Source: Parapristionchus giblindavisi (taxonomy: Eukaryota > Nematoda > Chromadorea > Rhabditida > Diplogasteridae). From it: a stretch of 64,000 nucleotides of DNA. Positions 13,763 to 27,344 of this stretch are shown here, piece by piece (within the stretch, counting starts at the first letter, position 1; each line of letters starts with the position of its first letter). Made by a program: the position numbers and the translations under genes. The DNA lies in NCBI GenBank assembly GCA_943737045.1, contig CALSFV010000208.1:1240001-1304000 (forward strand). Reading direction: 5' to 3'. Below the pieces are notes generated by a model. It was not told the DNA's origin and did not search any database. It saw only the letters and a program-made list of their open reading frames with translations.

Positions 13763-15972
13763 CGTTTCTTCCTTCTTCTACGAACTAACGAGTAAGTGAG
13801 AACACGCGTGTGCAGATGTGATCTGTAGTGCAAAGACTAATGAGAGTGCCCCGCCATTTGGTCAAACTAGACAATATTACGGGGAAGATGCGCGATGAGT
13901 GTTGATGGTACCTGACAAGAAGACCGTCCAGCCTATCAAGTGGGCAAAAGGAGAAGAACAAATGAGAAGAGATGGAGAGAGAGAGAGAGATCAGAGGACC
14001 GGAAACTAGAATGGGGAATGAGTGGAGGAGGAGATTGTGGGGATAAGGCAATACGATATGAGAGGGATCACGTATTGACGTGGAGTCTACAAGGAAATGT
14101 ACGTGGATTGGTCTCATGGAATAGGAAGATGTGATTGAAATTATGAAATTTAATATGTCTTAAATTATATCATGACACTTAAACAATTATGTCATGACAT
14201 TCATGAGCTACACACTGAGAGCAAACTTACCTGGCAAATCGTTACCCACCCCCATTTGCCTGGCAAACGATTACCCCAACTGTTGAATCCAGCTTCTTGC
14301 GGTACTTTTGCTGAGAACAAATTAGATGCAAATAAAGAGGAAAGGTTATATCGAATCAAGGGTGACATGATGTGTTGATCTAACTAGCATTCCACTATAA
14401 TTTATTTATATATTTATCATAATAATGGGTGATCTGGCTCTCCAAAATGCATGGGTAATCAGAATACCCCAAATATGGGCAAATGGATACCCCGATACAC
14501 GTTGTTGGGTAACGATTACCCCATATTTGGGCAAGTTTGCTCTCAGTGCAGCGATGCATAAAAACAGCTGGTCATTCTTTCTGATATATCAGCGGACCAT
14601 GACTAACTGAGTAAATAAATCACGATCCGCTACGAAAAATCCTTTTTTGGAATTCAATGTGAAAATACGTTGACAAAACACTGATCAAAACAAATTGCGA
14701 TAGAAATCGATAAACACATTGTAGCGAGAATGGAATCTAATAAAAGAAACAGTTGCAGGAGAAGGCTATGTGAGAGAATCTGATTGTCTAGTAGAAGAGA
14801 AAAGGAGAGAAGAAAAGAAGGTGAAGACACTGAATACGACGGATAGTACACGCATATGATATCCCCCTTCTAAGATATCTCGATCCAATCGGACACAATT
14901 GAACAAGAATCTAACGACGAAATAATTCTCTATCTTGGGACGATGACATTCTCCATCTTGAGTTGTGATAAGAGAGACGGAAGGCCCTTGAAGCACTCGA
15001 GAAGGTCGAATGCGACAAAAAGAGGCTGAATAAGAGATGAGAGAGAACGGAGAAGGAGAAAGATAAAGATGGACAGATGAAGAAAGATATAGAAGAGGTG
15101 ATCGTAGTCAGACTTCCACTCACTCCAACGAACGAGGTGCAAATAGTTGAGGTTGAAGAATAAAGGAAAGATGATGAATAGAGGGAGCGGCTTACTCTGT
15201 ATCGTTTACCCCACTTAACCTTCAGTCACCTTTTAGAGTAATGCGAAAACAAGAATGGATGAGAAGGAATACAAACAGAAGTTGATAGAAGGCTGATGAA
15301 ATGGTATTAGAGCAGAAGAAAGAAGAGGAGACAGTCTTGATCTCTTTAGCTATCAAAAAAATGAAGAAGCTAGGAAAGAAACGACGTGGGTGAGATCACT
15401 CCTTTTCGGACATGGACATGCAAGGGTAGAAAGTCAACTACAGTACGAGAAATTTATAAATATAGTACAGTAACCGTCTAGACTACAGTAACCCTCTAGA
15501 ATTCAATCATTGTTGTTGTGATAGAAATAAAACTCGATCATGTATTATAGACAGAGTACAAAAGATGAGGGAGAAGAAGGAAGGAGGTGGATATAGTAGG
15601 TGGAAACAAAACTCTCCCCTCCTTCCTCACTATGTCCACACACACAAGAGATGATACACATAAGAGACTTTGTGAGTGGAGAAGAAGTATAGGTGGATAT
15701 AGGGAAGAAGAAGATGGAGAAGAAGTAATAGAGACCAGACAAACTTTCTCCGTGATCTTGTTATACACATGTATTATCGTAGCCTAAGTGGGGTCGAATT
15801 GTTTGTCTCCGCCCACTTATCCTTCCCTTGTTCTTAGACTACGTACACGAGAGGATAATCGCCCCTGTCATATGTGTCTCTCACGTTTTTCCCCAGCCAA
15901 AGTCGTCTTGCAAACAGTTTAACACCGTCTTATGACAATGAAAAGCGAGAACAACAATATATGTGGGTTTGA
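13763..15972. other. Gene-free stretch between two minus-strand genes
   Basis: GA-rich on the plus strand between about 13.9-14.1 kb and 14.7-15.4 kb, with a short (GA)n near 13976 and one MITE (14213-14548). The long open frames on the minus strand are Ser/Leu/Phe-rich and follow the CT-rich composition. The motif CTACAGTAACC recurs near 15470-15490. No gene recognised. Confidence 0.55.
14213..14548. mobile_element. MITE with CACTGAGAGCAAACTT ends
   Basis: The left end reads CACTGAGAGCAAACTTACC and the right end is its inverted form, GCAAGTTTGCTCTCAGTG. Inside, related blocks containing AACGATTACCCC and GGGTAATC recur in both orientations. Length about 336 bp, no coding capacity. Target duplication not clear. 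Confidence 0.7.
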
Positions 15973-18323
15973 TTAGTAGATGGATAGATGATGGTGTGCG
16001 GGAATTGAATAGAAATGTTTGTTTTCTTCAAACAGACGAATTAGAGCAGCACAATACTCTGAGTGAAGAGCATCGATCTGTAAGATATTAATCGTAATTT
16101 ACTTTTAAAAATGGAAAACAGAATTATTTCATGTTAACATATTATGAAGTGTAGAGAAAACATTACTTCTCCAGTCGTTGGATTCTCCTTCTGCTCTACC
16201 CGAATGGGCGCTCCGATCACCGTTGTGATGGGTCGTCTGAACAAGAACAATTATACTTTTATAGTGGCACCCCGGCTAATTTAAAACTGTCGGCTCTTAT
16301 CACACTCTCTCGCTTTCTGTGTTTGTGAGAGAGTTTTGTCAATGCGGAGAATAAAATTATAAAAAATTAGCTTGTGATGTTCCTTTAAGGAGCAACACTT
16401 ATGGCAATGATCATTATCGAACAACGTTTGGTTCAATGTAGATACATATATAAAGAGGAAATTGACGAGTTGACTACTAACTCATTAAGAAACCTAACCT
16501 GTACGGCATCAATCCACCGTACCACATTCCTGGAATACTATCTCCAATGATAAGCGGTGGAACGAAACCTATTATGTTCCTCAATCGAGCCTTTAAAATA
16601 CTCCTTGGGTTATTAACGGTAAGCTTTGTTAATACCAGCATGTTTTTCAATAATTTTTCATTATTTCCTCGAGCATTGTCGTAAGTAGAAGTTTCGCCAA
16701 AGTGATAGCTGGGCACGAGATCCGCACTGAATTTGTATTATTATTTAGCTTTATTTTCATTTGTGTCTTGTAAGATATGATAAAGTAAATCTAAATTTTC
16801 TCATAGATATCTTCTCTTTATCTCTTCGTATGAATGGAAGGTTACCATCGACTTCTTTCACTTAACAATAAGCATAGATCTAATCACTATAATATCTAGC
16901 TGTTAAAGTGACACCATAAGATAATTTGAAAGTCAGCCGCTGTGGCTCCGCTCTCTCACTTTCTTTATCGAAGAGAGAGTAATGGTAATGGGGAGATTAA
17001 AAATAGATTGGGGTGTGCCTTTAAAGACATCAGTAACTCTCCTCATCTTCGCTCACCCATGCTCTAGTGCTTGTTTGATGAATCCTTTTCTATCATTCAA
17101 TTTGATTTCATATCGTCCAGGACGTGACATGAGTGACTCGCTCAAGCCGCCAATGACCAACCCGATTGCGCGACCTTTGCCTGTACAAATAGAAAATTAG
17201 TGAGAGAATGATGAGAGAAAGATGGATAGTGATTGTCACCGGGATTCCGAAGCAAATACGCCAATGAAGCGCTCGAACATGAATTTGCACCTGAATTTAC
17301 ACGATTGTGCAAAAGGTTTATCATAACAAGGTTGACATCTGGCCACTTGATAGAGAGTCAAAATGTCGTTCAAATAAACGAGTATCGTATTTTACGCGTA
17401 CCAATAAACATGAGGACTTCTCTTCTAAAGGTCCATCTGAATTGTCCTTCGAGAGTCAAAATACATTGCTGAAGGCCAGGATAGAGTTCATTGAATCCTG
17501 AGACTTTTCCTGCATAACTGAGGGTTCCTCCAATTGATAGAACTCCGTGAGGGTGAGAACTGCATTATATAATTTATCGGTATAGAGAAGAAAATGAAAT
17601 AAAAAAACTTGAATCAACCTGTAGGGTAAAACATTGTCTATGACTAAAATAACTATTGTTTTCTATTCGTTCTGTTGTTGAAAGCTATGACTCACAATAA
17701 TATGTTTGCAAAAGTCTAAACAAAATGAATAACGCTCACCCGATTATATAATTCCTGTCCGGGGGCAGCTCAGCTGTTTTCACTATAGTATGACAGAAAT
17801 AGTCTCTTATAACAGTCCATGGCCAACAAGTGCGGCAGATATCCTACAAGGTAATAATTTGGTCATCGAAGTAAGTCTCTCTCCCATAAAAAATCAAATT
17901 GCGATGTAATTTCAATCGGAATCATAAAACGAACAAGCGGAAATCCTCCTCTCTCTGGTACATATTGGGTGAGATAACACCACAATGAATACGCCATAAG
18001 ATATGAGATACAGTACCATCGTATCCATGTGAAGGAAACTAAAAATAATTACACCATTACAATTATTTGGGATGACATTTTCATATTACTGAAGATAATT
18101 TATGGCTATTTCTGTTCGATACCATCGGTAGCCACTCACAATAAAGAGGAAATGCGATGTTCAAAACAGGCCCTATGATCCAGAATATGGCGATGGTGGA
18201 CACCGCGGCAATCTGTGAATTGCGATAATATGAATACACTTAGCTATGTTATCATAGAAATGATAGGAAGCTAACCTGCTCAGCGGCAACGAACATGGGG
18301 TTGAGGACAGTGCTGGCGAACAT
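15973..18323 (-). CDS. Diacylglycerol/monoacylglycerol acyltransferase, DGAT2 family
   Basis: Ten minus-strand exons in consistent phase give 354 aa: 18323-18276 (ATG), 18212-18140, 18038-17935, 17843-17740, 17559-17402, 17290-17240, 17180-17057, 16726-16499, 16236-16167, 16077-15973 (TAA). DGAT2/MOGAT enzymes move an acyl group from acyl-CoA to di- or monoacylglycerol at the ER and lipid droplet. Two hydrophobic stretches (about 17-40 and 41-66) form the usual membrane hairpin. RNYIIGSHPHGVLSIGG carries the catalytic HPHG at residues 112-115. Further family blocks are GLVIGGLSESLMSRPG, LNDRKGFIKQALEHGADLVP, SYHFGE and RPITTVIGAPI. Length is normal for the family. The start gives an N-terminus slightly shorter than in mammals. 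The family is certain; DGAT versus MOGAT specificity is not visible. Two introns carry copies of MITE family B. Confidence 0.95.
16258..16387. mobile_element. Short palindromic MITE, family B, copy 1
   Basis: A palindromic unit around CTCTCTCGC..GAGAGAG with ends related to TTAAAGGAACAYCnC. It lies in the intron between DGAT2-like exons 8 and 9. Related copies are at 16902, 26040 and 60938. Confidence 0.6.
16902..17024. mobile_element. Short palindromic MITE, family B, copy 2
   Basis: It starts TTAAAGTGACACC and ends GGTGTGCCTTTAA, with a central CTCTCTC/GAGAGAG stem. It lies in the intron between DGAT2-like exons 7 and 8, the intron next to the one holding copy 1. Confidence 0.65.
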
Positions 18324-20019
18324 TGTGACTGTCTATCTTCACTCAAAGAAGAAGAGATTGACAATGAAGATACAATTGGTATTGTTAGCGAGCATGGCCA
18401 AATTCGTCTGATTCTTGATCGATTCCTAAGATATGACAAGTATTTTTTTCCAATGTCAACAATTGTACGACGACTATTTTCAAATTTCTCTTGGATCGTT
18501 ATTACAGTCGACAGTCGATATTTTTTTATTCATTAATCATACATCCAATAAAGATGTGACAATACTTGAAATGAAGATTGAATAAATACGTGAATAAGAG
18601 AATGGGGAAAGTGGTGGTGGTAGGAATTGGGGACGGAGAAGAGGGAGGGGAGTGCAGGTCATCATGTGTAGACTAAGTAAGATCAAAGATCAAAAATGAT
18701 CTGCAATTATATATGAATAGTATGAAAGATGTGTGAGTGGAATACCGCCTTGATACAGTAGACTGAGATCCATGAAGAATATCAATACTGGGGGGGGGGG
18801 GGGTGGATCCCGACAGCACCTTGCTACTTCTTCTACCTTCACGCTTTATAGTATTGAAGATCTCTATATAAAATAAATAATCATAGTATAGACCTCTATA
18901 CTATGATTCTCCATTTTATTATTAATACTATATACTATTAATACTATATGTTATTAAATACTTAGGAATAAAACTGGAAACAATTTTTGTATTTCTTTTT
19001 TTCGTATTCTTTGACCTGTCTGACGACGAGATTACGCTCCAACCTCCAACTCCTGATCGGCAAACTCGCCTACAATCGGACTTCCTATTGAAAACCCGCG
19101 ACTGGTCTGAATTCGAATATTTTCACAATCAATAATTTTCATTATTATTGTGATCGCGATTAGTAAACCACAAAACAGATTGTGTTGGGTATATCATAAC
19201 AATCAGAAAGAAGGTTTAAGGGTGGAGTCCGGCGAATATTTTCGTGAACAAACTGTGAAGACAGAAATATAGCCAAAGTGATTCTGCATAACGTTCATAG
19301 ATTATATTATGCTAATTCAGCTTATTGATCGCTAGAACCATGAACGAATCATGCTTGATGTACAGGCAAAGGCGCGAAATTTTGAAAATAAGAAAGTTCG
19401 ACAATAGGTTTCGAACCCGCGACGTTACGCTAACTAGACAGCGCATTTACCACTACACCAAGGGATAGATGCCTGTCCACGCTAATTTCTTGCATGTCAC
19501 TAATCTCTTGCACAAATGATGTTACGTATTTGCATAGACATTCGAGGGCCTCCATCTTTAAACTTAAATTGTGCAATTCGTTATTCATTCAAATAGGTTG
19601 CAACATATAACACGCACGTAACCTAATTGCAAGGATTTACCGATTCTATAATACTACACATATTGTAAATAGTGACTTGTCACTATTATCAGAGGTCAGA
19701 CTCCATGTCATAATTTTCATATTTATGATTAATGTACCCCACATCAGACATAAACTATTATTCAAATTGCTAGCTCAATCACCATATTTTATAAGGCAAT
19801 CACTCCATCTTCAGTTCAGTTCATTTTTGTCGAATTGTCAAATACGGTGCGGTCGGTTGATCTAGATATTTTCTTTTTTTTGTCTCATTTTATTTATTCA
19901 ATTACCAATTTTAAAAATTTCCTTAACCCCTATTCTGGCATAAGTGAGCGCGGTTTTTGAGCTGTAGGGCAGAAAGATTGGATACGAGTTTAGGGTGGAT
20001 ATCATTGTTACAGGTTAAC
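18324..20019. other. Divergent intergenic region
   Basis: About 1.7 kb between the start of the DGAT2-like gene (minus) and the polo-box gene (plus); it must hold the promoters of both. Visible content: a run of 12 G at about 18789-18800, imperfect AT-rich direct repeats (ATACTATA-like units) near 18890-18960, and a TTAA-flanked element with tRNA-like boxes at 19216-19561. No additional exons are seen, in particular no kinase domain exons upstream of the polo-box gene. Confidence 0.6.
19216..19561 (-). mobile_element. TTAA-flanked MITE carrying a tRNA-like pol III promoter, copy 1
   Basis: The ends are TTAAGGGTGGAGTCC and, inverted, TTAAAGATGGAGGCC, with TTAA at both borders, as expected of piggyBac-type insertion. 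A near-identical copy lies at 44058-44402. Read on the minus strand, the interior has TGGTGTAGTGG (perfect tRNA A box) followed about 40 nt later by GGTTCGAAACC (B box). This is a tRNA-derived head like that of a SINE, but inside an element with inverted ends. Confidence 0.75.
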
Positions 20020-21483
<1,464 letters not shown>

Positions 21484-22566
21484 TCCGCATCATAATCTCA
21501 TTCTCTCATTTCACAATACGATCACAATCTAATGTTGCAGCTTCTTAATTACTCCTCGTTTCCAATAATCAATCAATATATGAGACGAATCGCGAGAAAA
21601 TCGACCGTTTCGGAGGGTCCGCGGACATAGAAAATTCGACCCCCTGAAAAATTCAGATTAAGTACTTTGAACGATGCTCTATCGAACTGCGCTTTCCGAA
21701 TTTGCATATCTGCTCTCATTTTCGAATAGCGGTAGGTCAAAGTTGGCAGGTACGGTTTTTTTGGCTCGAGTGTGCGTCAGAAAAATGATCATAACTCCGT
21801 TCAAAATAATGATAGACACTTTTTCAAAAAAAGAATCGAAAGAGGAGATCTTGCGCAACATTTTCCATTTGATGACGTCATTTTTCGACCATGCGCCGGT
21901 GCTGGGCGGTCGGTTTTATGAAAAAGCGACGTAACTTTCCTAATCGGAAAAAGTGCACTTTTCTTCTATGCGCGTTTTGTTGCACCCATATGTGTCTAAA
22001 AATGACCCAAGTTTCAGAGGATTTCCGAATTGGAAAAAAAAAGCGTTGATTTTAGTGACGCGACCTCGGCTTATTCCTTTATTTAGTGACGCGACCTCGG
22101 CTTATTCCATTATCAAGAAACAGCAAAGGAGCTAAAATGACTCAAAAACATCCGAAAAAACATTACGAGCTCAAAATACCCATATATGACAGTTATTTGA
22201 AACACAAAATCACCAAGTTCCGAAAAATTTGAAAAAAACCGTATTTTGCTTTTCCCCGTGGAAAAAACGTTTCAGTAATGTTAATTAATCTTTGTAATAT
22301 TTCTTATAATGTTTTTGAACATTTATGTTTTTGGAAGTGAAGGCCTACCTGCTCTTAGAGCCGAGATATCCGCCATCGAAATTACACGCGCGCGCCCCAA
22401 CTCCGCGCGACCGCTCATCATCTGCTCTCTCACTCCCACACGCTCTTTCGTGAACAGACAGGGAGAGAAAAAAAGGAGAAGGGAGACTAACATCTGACAA
22501 CTACACGAAATGGAGATGTTAGAAAACTCTGAGCGAACAGAGTTGCATTTGAACAACAAAGAACGA

Positions 22567-22600
22567 GTGAGCCCCCCCCCCCCCCCAAACCTTCCTCGCG

Positions 22601-22660
<60 letters not shown>
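22567..22660. repeat. Poly-C run and (CT)n microsatellite
   Basis: A run of 15 or so C near 22571-22586 is followed by CT repeats to about 22660, inside the core of the foldback element. Confidence 0.85.
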
Positions 22661-22818
22661 AAGGAATGATGAAGTAAAATGTCAAAACTAATGTTAGATA
22701 AGATACATTTATTAGAGAAATCAGTCATAATTGAAAACAATTTACATTGAAATAACATATTACAAAGAGAAATGGACGACAAATTGGCGAACAACGGATG
22801 ACAATCAAATGGATAGTG

Positions 22819-23379
22819 CTAGTTACGACGTCCACGTTTTTTGTTCGGCTCTTCCTGTTCGGTGTCGCTCTCTTCACTCTCATCATCACAGAATATCTCG
22901 TTCTTGTGTCTCAGAATGAGATGTTGCAATGCATCTTCATCGTCAGACTCCTCAACATCATCCTCACTTTCTTCATCCGTCGAATCATGGCGAGGAATGT
23001 GTGCGGGCTTCTTCTTCTCATTTTCTTTCTTCAGTAAACCATTGATAAGGGATTTGATCTGAGTGATGGACAATCTATTCCTCGGAGATATCTTCATTGA
23101 TCCATCTGCTCTTTTTGCATTCTTCATGAATTTTTCCGCTTCGTGCGGATTTGCCTTCTCTCCCTTCTCTCGTTTCTCTTTGAAGAACTGGCGAATTAAT
23201 TCGCGTGCATGCTTGTCGTGCGTATTTCTCTTCTTCGTTTCACGGAGTGCCCATCCCGGGTCGAGGTCAGAAGGTCCATCATGTATCGAACTAGCGACAG
23301 CACTGTCAAGAGAAGCTGTCCACATGTTGATTCCGACAGAACGAGATGCTTGCGCAGTTACATAGTCGTGAATGGTCAA
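22819..23379 (-). CDS. Unknown charged protein of the foldback element
   Basis: The frame is open from about 23465 down to the stop at 22819, giving roughly 186-215 aa. No ATG suits a start at the upstream edge, so a spliced 5' exon or a non-ATG start must be assumed. The middle is Lys-rich (KHARELIRQFFKEKREKGEK, then SPRNRLSITQIKSLINGLL). The C-terminal third is strongly acidic (DSTDEESEDDVEESDDEDA) and ends in a basic PNKKRGRRN, which may be a nuclear localisation signal. The position in the unique core of an inverted-repeat element suggests a transposition-related or accessory protein. I do not recognise a catalytic domain. Confidence 0.5.
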   Translation of the reverse strand: MTIHDYVTAQASRSVGINMWTASLDSAVASSIHDGPSDLDPGWALRETKKRNTHDKHARELIRQFFKEKREKGEKANPHEAEKFMKNAKRADGSMKISPRNRLSITQIKSLINGLLKKENEKKKPAHIPRHDSTDEESEDDVEESDDEDALQHLILRHKNEIFCDDESEESDTEQEEPNKKRGRRN

Positions 23380-24492
23380 CCTTTCGGGCTGATATTCGTG
23401 TTTCCCAGTGAAGATTTGCTGTTCAAGTTGACCGAATTTACGAAACTCTTTTTTTCTCTCCCTGTCTGTTCACGAAAGAGCGTGTGGGAGTGAGAGAGCA
23501 GATGATGAGCGGTCGCGCGGAGTTGGGGCGCGCGCGTGTAATTTCGATGGCGGATATCTCGGCTCTAAGAGCAGGTAGGCCTTCACTTCCAAAAACATAA
23601 ATGTTCAAAAACATTATAAGAAATATTACAAAGATTAATTAACATTACTGAAACGTTTTTTCCACGGGGAAAAGCAAAATACGGTTTTTTTCAAATTTTT
23701 CGGAACTTGGTGATTTTGTGTTTCAAATAACTGTCATATATGGGTATTTTGAGCTCGTAATGTTTTTTCGGATGTTTTTGAGTCATTTTAGCTCCTTTGC
23801 TGTTTCTTGATAATGGAATAAGCCGAGGTCGCGTCACTAAATAAAGGAATAAGCCGAGGTCGCGTCACTAAAATCAACGCTTTTTTTTTTTCCAATTCGG
23901 AAATCCTCTGAAACTTGGGTCATTTTTAGACACATATGGGTGCAACAAAACGCGCATAGAAGAAAAGTGCACTTTTTCCGATTAGGAAAGTTACGTCACT
24001 TTTTCATAAAACCGACCGCCCAGCACCGGCGCATGGTCGAAAAATGACGTCATCAAATGGAAAATGTTGCGCAAGATCTCCTCTTTCGATTCTTTTTTTG
24101 AAAAAGTGTCTATCATTATTTTGAACGGAGTTATGATCATTTTTCTGACGCACACTCGAGCCAAAAAAACCGTACCTGCCAACTTTGACCTACGGCTATT
24201 CGAAAATGAGAGCAGATATGCAAATTCGGAAAGCGCAGTTCGATAGAGCATCGTTCAAAGTACTTAATCTGAATTTTTCAGGGGGTCGAATTTTCTATGT
24301 CCGGGGGGTGGTCGAACCTCTGGCGATTCCTCTCATATAATATCACATATAATACTTGCTCATTCTCTCTAGCTATTCTCTTTCGTTTCGTTTCTATTCT
24401 ATTCTCTTGACTAACTATAATGGATAAACACTCATTTTTCCCTCTTAAACCGTTCTACTTTTAGCATTGAATTATATACAGTACAGAAGAAT

Positions 24493-24903
24493 CCCCCAGT
24501 GAAAATGGGCGCTCCGGGTGACCCGGGGAGCCCATGAGGCCCCTCGATTTTTTACGCTTTGAATGACTGGACACGCCCCCCCCCCGGGAAAGCCACGAGT
24601 TCGATGGAGAGATGATCTGAAGCGAGCCATCGGCGTTAATTGGTGGAATGCAACCCGTGCTGAGCTCGCGCACGCTCGGCAAATTCTATCGCAAAGTGAA
24701 ATCTTACCAGCATTTCTTTTTCTTAGCACAATTCAGTTGACAAGCATTTAAAAATTCCAAATTTTTTTTGATAAATTCCGTCAACGCTGGAGTAAAACAA
24801 CGTAAACAATTTTGAAAGGCTGATATTAATCATTCAAAGCGTAAAAAAATGAGGGGCCTCATGGGCGCCCCGGGTCACCCGGGGCGCCCATTTTCACTGG
24901 TGG
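24493..24903. mobile_element. MITE with 75-bp GC-rich inverted ends carrying a LINE fragment
   Basis: The left end CCCCCAGTGAAAATGGGCGC and right end (inverted CCACCAGTGAAAATGGGCGC) begin inverted repeats of about 75 bp. Each arm contains a GGGTGACCCGGGG-type palindrome and ends in TTTTTTACGCTTTGAAT. The interior encodes a LINE C-terminal fragment (separate entry). Confidence 0.8.
24563..24751 (+). pseudogene. Captured C-terminal fragment of a non-LTR retrotransposon ORF2
   Basis: The reading frame contains GKPRVRWRDDLKRAIGVNWW followed by ATRAELAHARQI. The pattern G-(K/R)-P-x-x-R-W-x-D-D-L, then W, A and R residues, is the usual tail of LINE polymerase proteins copied from RNA (after the reverse transcriptase). 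Only this tail is present and it lies wholly between the inverted repeats of a MITE, so it looks captured rather than self-inserted. Confidence 0.6.
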
Positions 24904-26039
24904 ATACTGCCGTATTGAAAACCTTCCCTCTTCTCGGTTCTGTGGGCACAATGATGAAATGAGAGTTCTTTTTCCTCTTTCACCTTTAGCTTTAGTTCCG
25001 ATACTTTCACCACCTAATCCAGTTTGCATATCACCCCATTCTCCTATAAACGCATTCGATGAAGTGCCAAGCAGCGCACAAAAAAAGAAAGCGACTAGAA
25101 AGGCTGAATACTAACTAACTAATAATAGGGATAAAGGAATCTCGACGGAATCTATTATTCGTTATTGATAAAAGAATGATAGGATCGTGATTCGTTTGAT
25201 GGGCGTTTAGATACCCCTATCTTTATGAATGGCTTATTGATTGCAAAGAAATGTGTTTTTTCGTAGATGGGGGCTAGAGGATTGCCGGAAAACAGTAATA
25301 CATGATCAACTGCAACTCATTTCTAAAGATCGTTGATCTGTGATCTTTGCTGAGAGAGCATCTATACATCGCATTTACGTCGTGATTCTTGATCTATTTA
25401 TCATCATATCGTTACACAAATCATTTACTTCTTCATTGTTGATCATTAATTCGACTTGAATATCATATGTGTATTGTTCATATTATTGTATCGTTAATAA
25501 TATGAAACGCTTTTGGCACCCTGATAAGGGATAAATTCGAAAGTTGCTTAGTCGACCTACCTGAGTCGGAAAATTTAGATGAGTCTATTTATTTCTGAGC
25601 CAGAGCCACATTTTAGATGACTAGTTTATTTTAGATGACATTTTAGACTTTAGATGATTACAAAAGTATTTTCACCCACGCAATTGGACTGTTTTTAGCA
25701 CGTTTTTCGAATTTATGTTCTCAACGAATTTTTATTTAATTCGGTTTTTTCCCCGAATAAACTAGGGTTTTTTCCAGTTGAATTTGATTTATGCACAGAT
25801 TTTCCCAGCACGTCCACTTATGGTTCTAAAACATGCGAAATGTGTTTTCTAAGTGTTGACAAAGTCGAAACAAAAATACAAAAAGTTTATCGTGATGATC
25901 GGAAACATTTACTGTAACCAAATAATCCAAATGTTAGACGATGGAAAATACGAGATGAAATTCCATTCGATCATTGATTACTGTAAAGATCAAAGATCAA
26001 AAAATAAAATGAGAAGATCAAAGATCAAAGTACAAAGAT

Positions 26040-26149
26040 CGGTGTTGTAGGTATGATGTCACGTGTCAGTGCTCTCTCGCGTTCATTGTCTACGAGAGAG
26101 CGTTGCGGGAGTGGAGAGTAAAATTAGCATAGGGTGTTCCTTTGACACG
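26040..26149. mobile_element. Short palindromic MITE, family B, copy 3
   Basis: Contains GCTCTCTCGCG..CGAGAGAGCG and the shared AGAGTAAAATTAGC tail, ending AGGGTGTTCCTTTGA. It abuts the foldback that starts at 26145. Just upstream (25984-26040) are four GATCAAAG units. Confidence 0.6.
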
Positions 26150-27182
26150 GATCTCCTGTAAAAATGTAGGAAAATGAGACCCTTTTGCGACCGTTTTAAA
26201 TTTTATCTCACCTATTTGGATTTGGATTAGACTTGTTTGATTAATCATATTGAGGGAAAAGAGAAGGCCTAACCACTTGTTTTCGTTAAATTTACATTTT
26301 TATCTCCCGCAAATCTTTACCGTTTCTTCATTGACGATATTTCAAAATGCTTATTTTTCAATAATTCGTTAAATATCTAAGATCAACATGTTTAAATCTT
26401 TGCTATTTTTTGCTTTTCCTTTTCATAACACTAGTAACAAATAATATAAGCAAACCACGTTCTAGGGAGCAAATACCACCTTGAATCAATTGCATTGTAC
26501 AGCAAATAGTGGAAAGAAAAATGGATTTTCTGGCATATCTTGAAAACGATCAAATTGCTTGACTTGTACTACTACAGGTAATTTTTGTAGAGCTCGTCGA
26601 TCATTTTTGTGGAGCTCACCGAGAGCTTTCGATTGTTATATCTTGATTGCGAATTTGCATGAAAATGAAGAGAGAGGAGATACGAAATCTATATTTGAAT
26701 GAAAATAACGCAAAGTCCAGGTTCCCTCTGAGGATCGATATTGGGTGCCGCGAATTATAACCTAAGAAATATGTGGGTACCTCAATTCGAGGATGAGGAA
26801 ACAGAATCGCGAAAAAAATCATACTCTTTGTGGAAAAATTTTGAGAACAGCATATTGTACCCAAAAAATCAGTTTTTCGAAGAAAACAGGTAAAAGATTG
26901 CGTGTACGCAAATACATTTTATTGAGTAACTTCAAGATTAGTTCATTTTGAGTCGATTGAAAAACAATTTCTCGCTGTAGGTCAAAATTTGAGTGGGATA
27001 TGGCTCCCCAAAGTTGTAGATCAAAAAATCAATAAAATGCAAATTCAATAAAATGCAAAAACGAAAATAAGTGTTTAGGCCTTCCTTTCCCTCATTGTGA
27101 TTAATGAAACAAGTATCATCCAAATCGGAGAGAGAAAAATTAAAACGGTCGCATGATTTCTTTCTTACAGGAGATCCGTGTT
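26145..27182. mobile_element. 1-kb foldback element
   Basis: The ends are ACACGGATCTCCTGTAA and its inverted copy. Arms of about 300 bp pair with each other, with shared blocks such as GACCGTTTTAA and GGCCTAACCAC or their inverted forms. The centre contains short open frames of no recognisable family. A family B MITE lies at its left border and a family A MITE at its right border. Confidence 0.7.
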
Positions 27183-27288
27183 AAAGAGAGTGACCTCTCT
27201 CAATGGCTCATACTATTTCTCTGTCCTCTAACACAGAGAGAGCGTAGAGCGTTGAAGAGACCATTGAGCGAGGTCACGATCCCTTGAA
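27181..27288. mobile_element. Short palindromic MITE, family A, copy 3
   Basis: It begins TTAAAGAGAGTGACCTCTCTC and ends with the inverted AGGTCACGATCCCTTGA. The centre TACTATTTCTCTG matches copies 1 and 2. Confidence 0.6.
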
Positions 27289-27344
27289 CAACAGTGCAAA
27301 CACATCATACTCAAATTCAAAGGAACTTAATATATGTTACAACC

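Larger units (their letters stand above)
21581..24335. mobile_element. 2.75-kb foldback transposon with about 0.9-kb inverted arms
   Basis: The left arm (about 21581-22497) and right arm (about 23453-24335) are near-perfect inverted copies, including a duplicated GTGACGCGACCTCGGCTTATT unit in each. Outer ends read TGAGACGAATCGCGAG and, inverted, TGAGAGGAATCGCCAG, next to TATA. The unique centre (22.5-23.45 kb) carries an ORF on the minus strand. A 406-bp deletion derivative with the same ends is at 58578-58983. The superfamily is not recognised. Confidence 0.8.

Noticed and set aside
24064..24251. Repeated short frames present in both arms of the foldback
   Set aside because: The same frame occurs in the inverted arms and in the deletion derivative, so it is only a property of the repeat; the core ORF is elsewhere.
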